A stretch of DNA of 5,654 nt from Hyphomicrobiales bacterium (GTDB lineage Bacteria > Pseudomonadota > Alphaproteobacteria > Rhizobiales > Afifellaceae): the NCBI GenBank assembly GCA_013812985.1, contig JACCSN010000027.1, forward strand, positions 1 to 5,654, in the 5' to 3' direction. The notes beneath the pieces are model-generated. The model saw only the letters and a program-made list of their open reading frames with translations, made no database searches and was not told where the DNA came from. Positions 4,983 to 5,654 of this stretch are shown piece by piece; the first letter of the stretch is position 1, and the number at the start of each line of letters is the position of its first letter. The translations under genes were made by a program, and so were the position numbers.

Positions 4983-5654
4983 TCATTCCGCCGCCACCAT
5001 CGCCCCTCCCCGCTCCCGCCGAGCCGTGTCAATCCGCGCCCAGCTCGGCCGCTCGAACAGGAAGCGGCCCCAGCCGGACCATTCGACCAGCGCGTAGAGG
5101 ACGATCGGGCCGATGATGCCGGCGAGCGTGACGAGGACGGAGATCGTGCCGACATCGGCGATGAGGCCGGCTTTGAGGAGGATCGTGCGACTCACCACCA
5201 TGGGCAGGAAGAAGGCCAGGTAGATGACGATCGTATGGGCGCCGAGCCAGGAGAGCGGCGCGGCGAGCGGGGTGCGGGCGAGGAGGGTGGAGCCGGCGAT
5301 GATGGCGAGGACGCCGGCGAAGCCGAGGGCCAGGCTGACGACCGGTAGGTCGGAGTAGCCGCCGAAGGCCAGCAGGCCGTTCAGCACGGCCCAGACGGCC
5401 AGGCCGAGGAGCGCCGTCGGCCGGTCGGCGTAGGCCTTGTCGGCGAAGCGGAAGACATGGGTGGCGAAGAGGTAGCCGGAATAAAAGTAGACGAAGCGGG
5501 AGGCGAATTCGTCGATGAGGACGGAGCCGGTGTGGATCGGCAGGATCTCCAGCGCCGCCGCGACGCCCCAGACGAGCAGCCACGGCACGTTCTTCAGGAG
5601 CCGCGTGACCACCAGGAAAAGCGCCAGGTGGTAGATGAACCAGAGCGTGCCCCA
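4983..5654 (-). CDS. Acyltransferase-3-type multi-pass membrane protein, C-terminal part (5' end of gene outside window)
   Basis: About 223 residues are visible, entering from the right edge. The first visible residues, WGTLWFIYHLALFLVVTRLL, match the conserved WFIYHL helix of acyltransferase family 3 proteins. These are inner-membrane enzymes that move acyl groups onto surface sugars or lipids. About seven hydrophobic segments follow, among them WLLVWGVAAALEIL, FVYFYSGYLFATHVF, LLGLAVWAVLNGLLAF, LALGFAGVLAIIAGSTLLA, TIVIYLAFFLPMVV and VLVTLAGIIGPIVLYAL. A short charged cytoplasmic-type tail ends the protein (FERPSWARIDTARRERGG). The catalytic N-terminal part is outside the window, so substrate cannot be inferred. 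Its frame is open to the window edge; the GTG at 5612 is internal. Codon use is strongly G/C-ending, like polA and unlike the restriction gene. It converges with that gene, with 28 bp between the stop codons and no clear terminator. Confidence 0.8.
   Translation of the reverse strand, partial: WGTLWFIYHLALFLVVTRLLKNVPWLLVWGVAAALEILPIHTGSVLIDEFASRFVYFYSGYLFATHVFRFADKAYADRPTALLGLAVWAVLNGLLAFGGYSDLPVVSLALGFAGVLAIIAGSTLLARTPLAAPLSWLGAHTIVIYLAFFLPMVVSRTILLKAGLIADVGTISVLVTLAGIIGPIVLYALVEWSGWGRFLFERPSWARIDTARRERGGAMVAAE

Noticed and set aside
4848..5348. Plus-strand open frame of 166 codons over the gene junction
   Set aside because: It overlaps the end of the restriction gene and is antisense to the acyltransferase gene. 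It is Asp/Glu/Gly/Arg-rich with no recognisable features.
1..5654. CRISPR array, tRNA gene, transposase or insertion-sequence ends
   Set aside because: No regularly spaced short repeats, no tRNA-like sequence and no transposase or integrase motif were seen in any frame. The only sizeable repeat is the polA pair.

Overview
The window is a GC-rich stretch that most likely comes from an alphaproteobacterial (Hyphomicrobiales/Rhizobiales-like) chromosome. The evidence for this is the alphaproteobacterial style of the PolA N-terminus, the strongly G/C-ending codons of the two outer genes, and the family make-up of the accessory genes. No genus can be named from the sequence alone. Two core-like genes sit at the edges and both run off the window: polA (DNA polymerase I, minus strand) at the left and a multi-pass acyltransferase-3-type membrane protein (minus strand) at the right. 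Between them, at about 950-4980, is a small accessory and defence insert with visibly lower and more mixed GC, mostly on the plus strand.

Left part of the insert. A compact type II toxin-antitoxin operon starts divergently from polA. It has a BrnT-family toxin and a helix-turn-helix (XRE-like) antitoxin that overlaps it by 19 bases. Just past the antitoxin lies a decayed second copy of the start of polA: 53 codons on the same strand as polA, with its own and different N-terminus, then a stop. The homologous parts (774-902 and 1708-1836) form a 129-bp direct repeat with 12 mismatches by hand count, spaced 934 bp apart and bracketing the toxin-antitoxin operon. This looks like the scar of the event that brought DNA in next to polA.

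Right part of the insert. After about 200 bp without a gene comes one long GmrSD-type restriction gene (2066-4954). In order it encodes a DUF262 (GmrS) NTPase domain, a DUF1524 (GmrD) HNH nuclease domain and, after an acidic linker, a PD-(D/E)XK nuclease domain that resembles the PGN_0703 family of putative restriction endonucleases. The three-domain fusion is the most unusual thing here. As given, the reading frame is broken by an extra base near 2501, an in-frame TAG at 2562 and a missing base in a G run at 3386-3390. It therefore appears as three partial open frames. It is either a decaying pseudogene or a gene with sequence errors; its motifs are otherwise intact.

How the parts fit. The toxin-antitoxin pair and the GmrSD-like nuclease together make a small defence island between polA and the acyltransferase gene. 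If the restriction gene is really broken, the island is degenerating while the toxin-antitoxin pair, which looks intact, persists.
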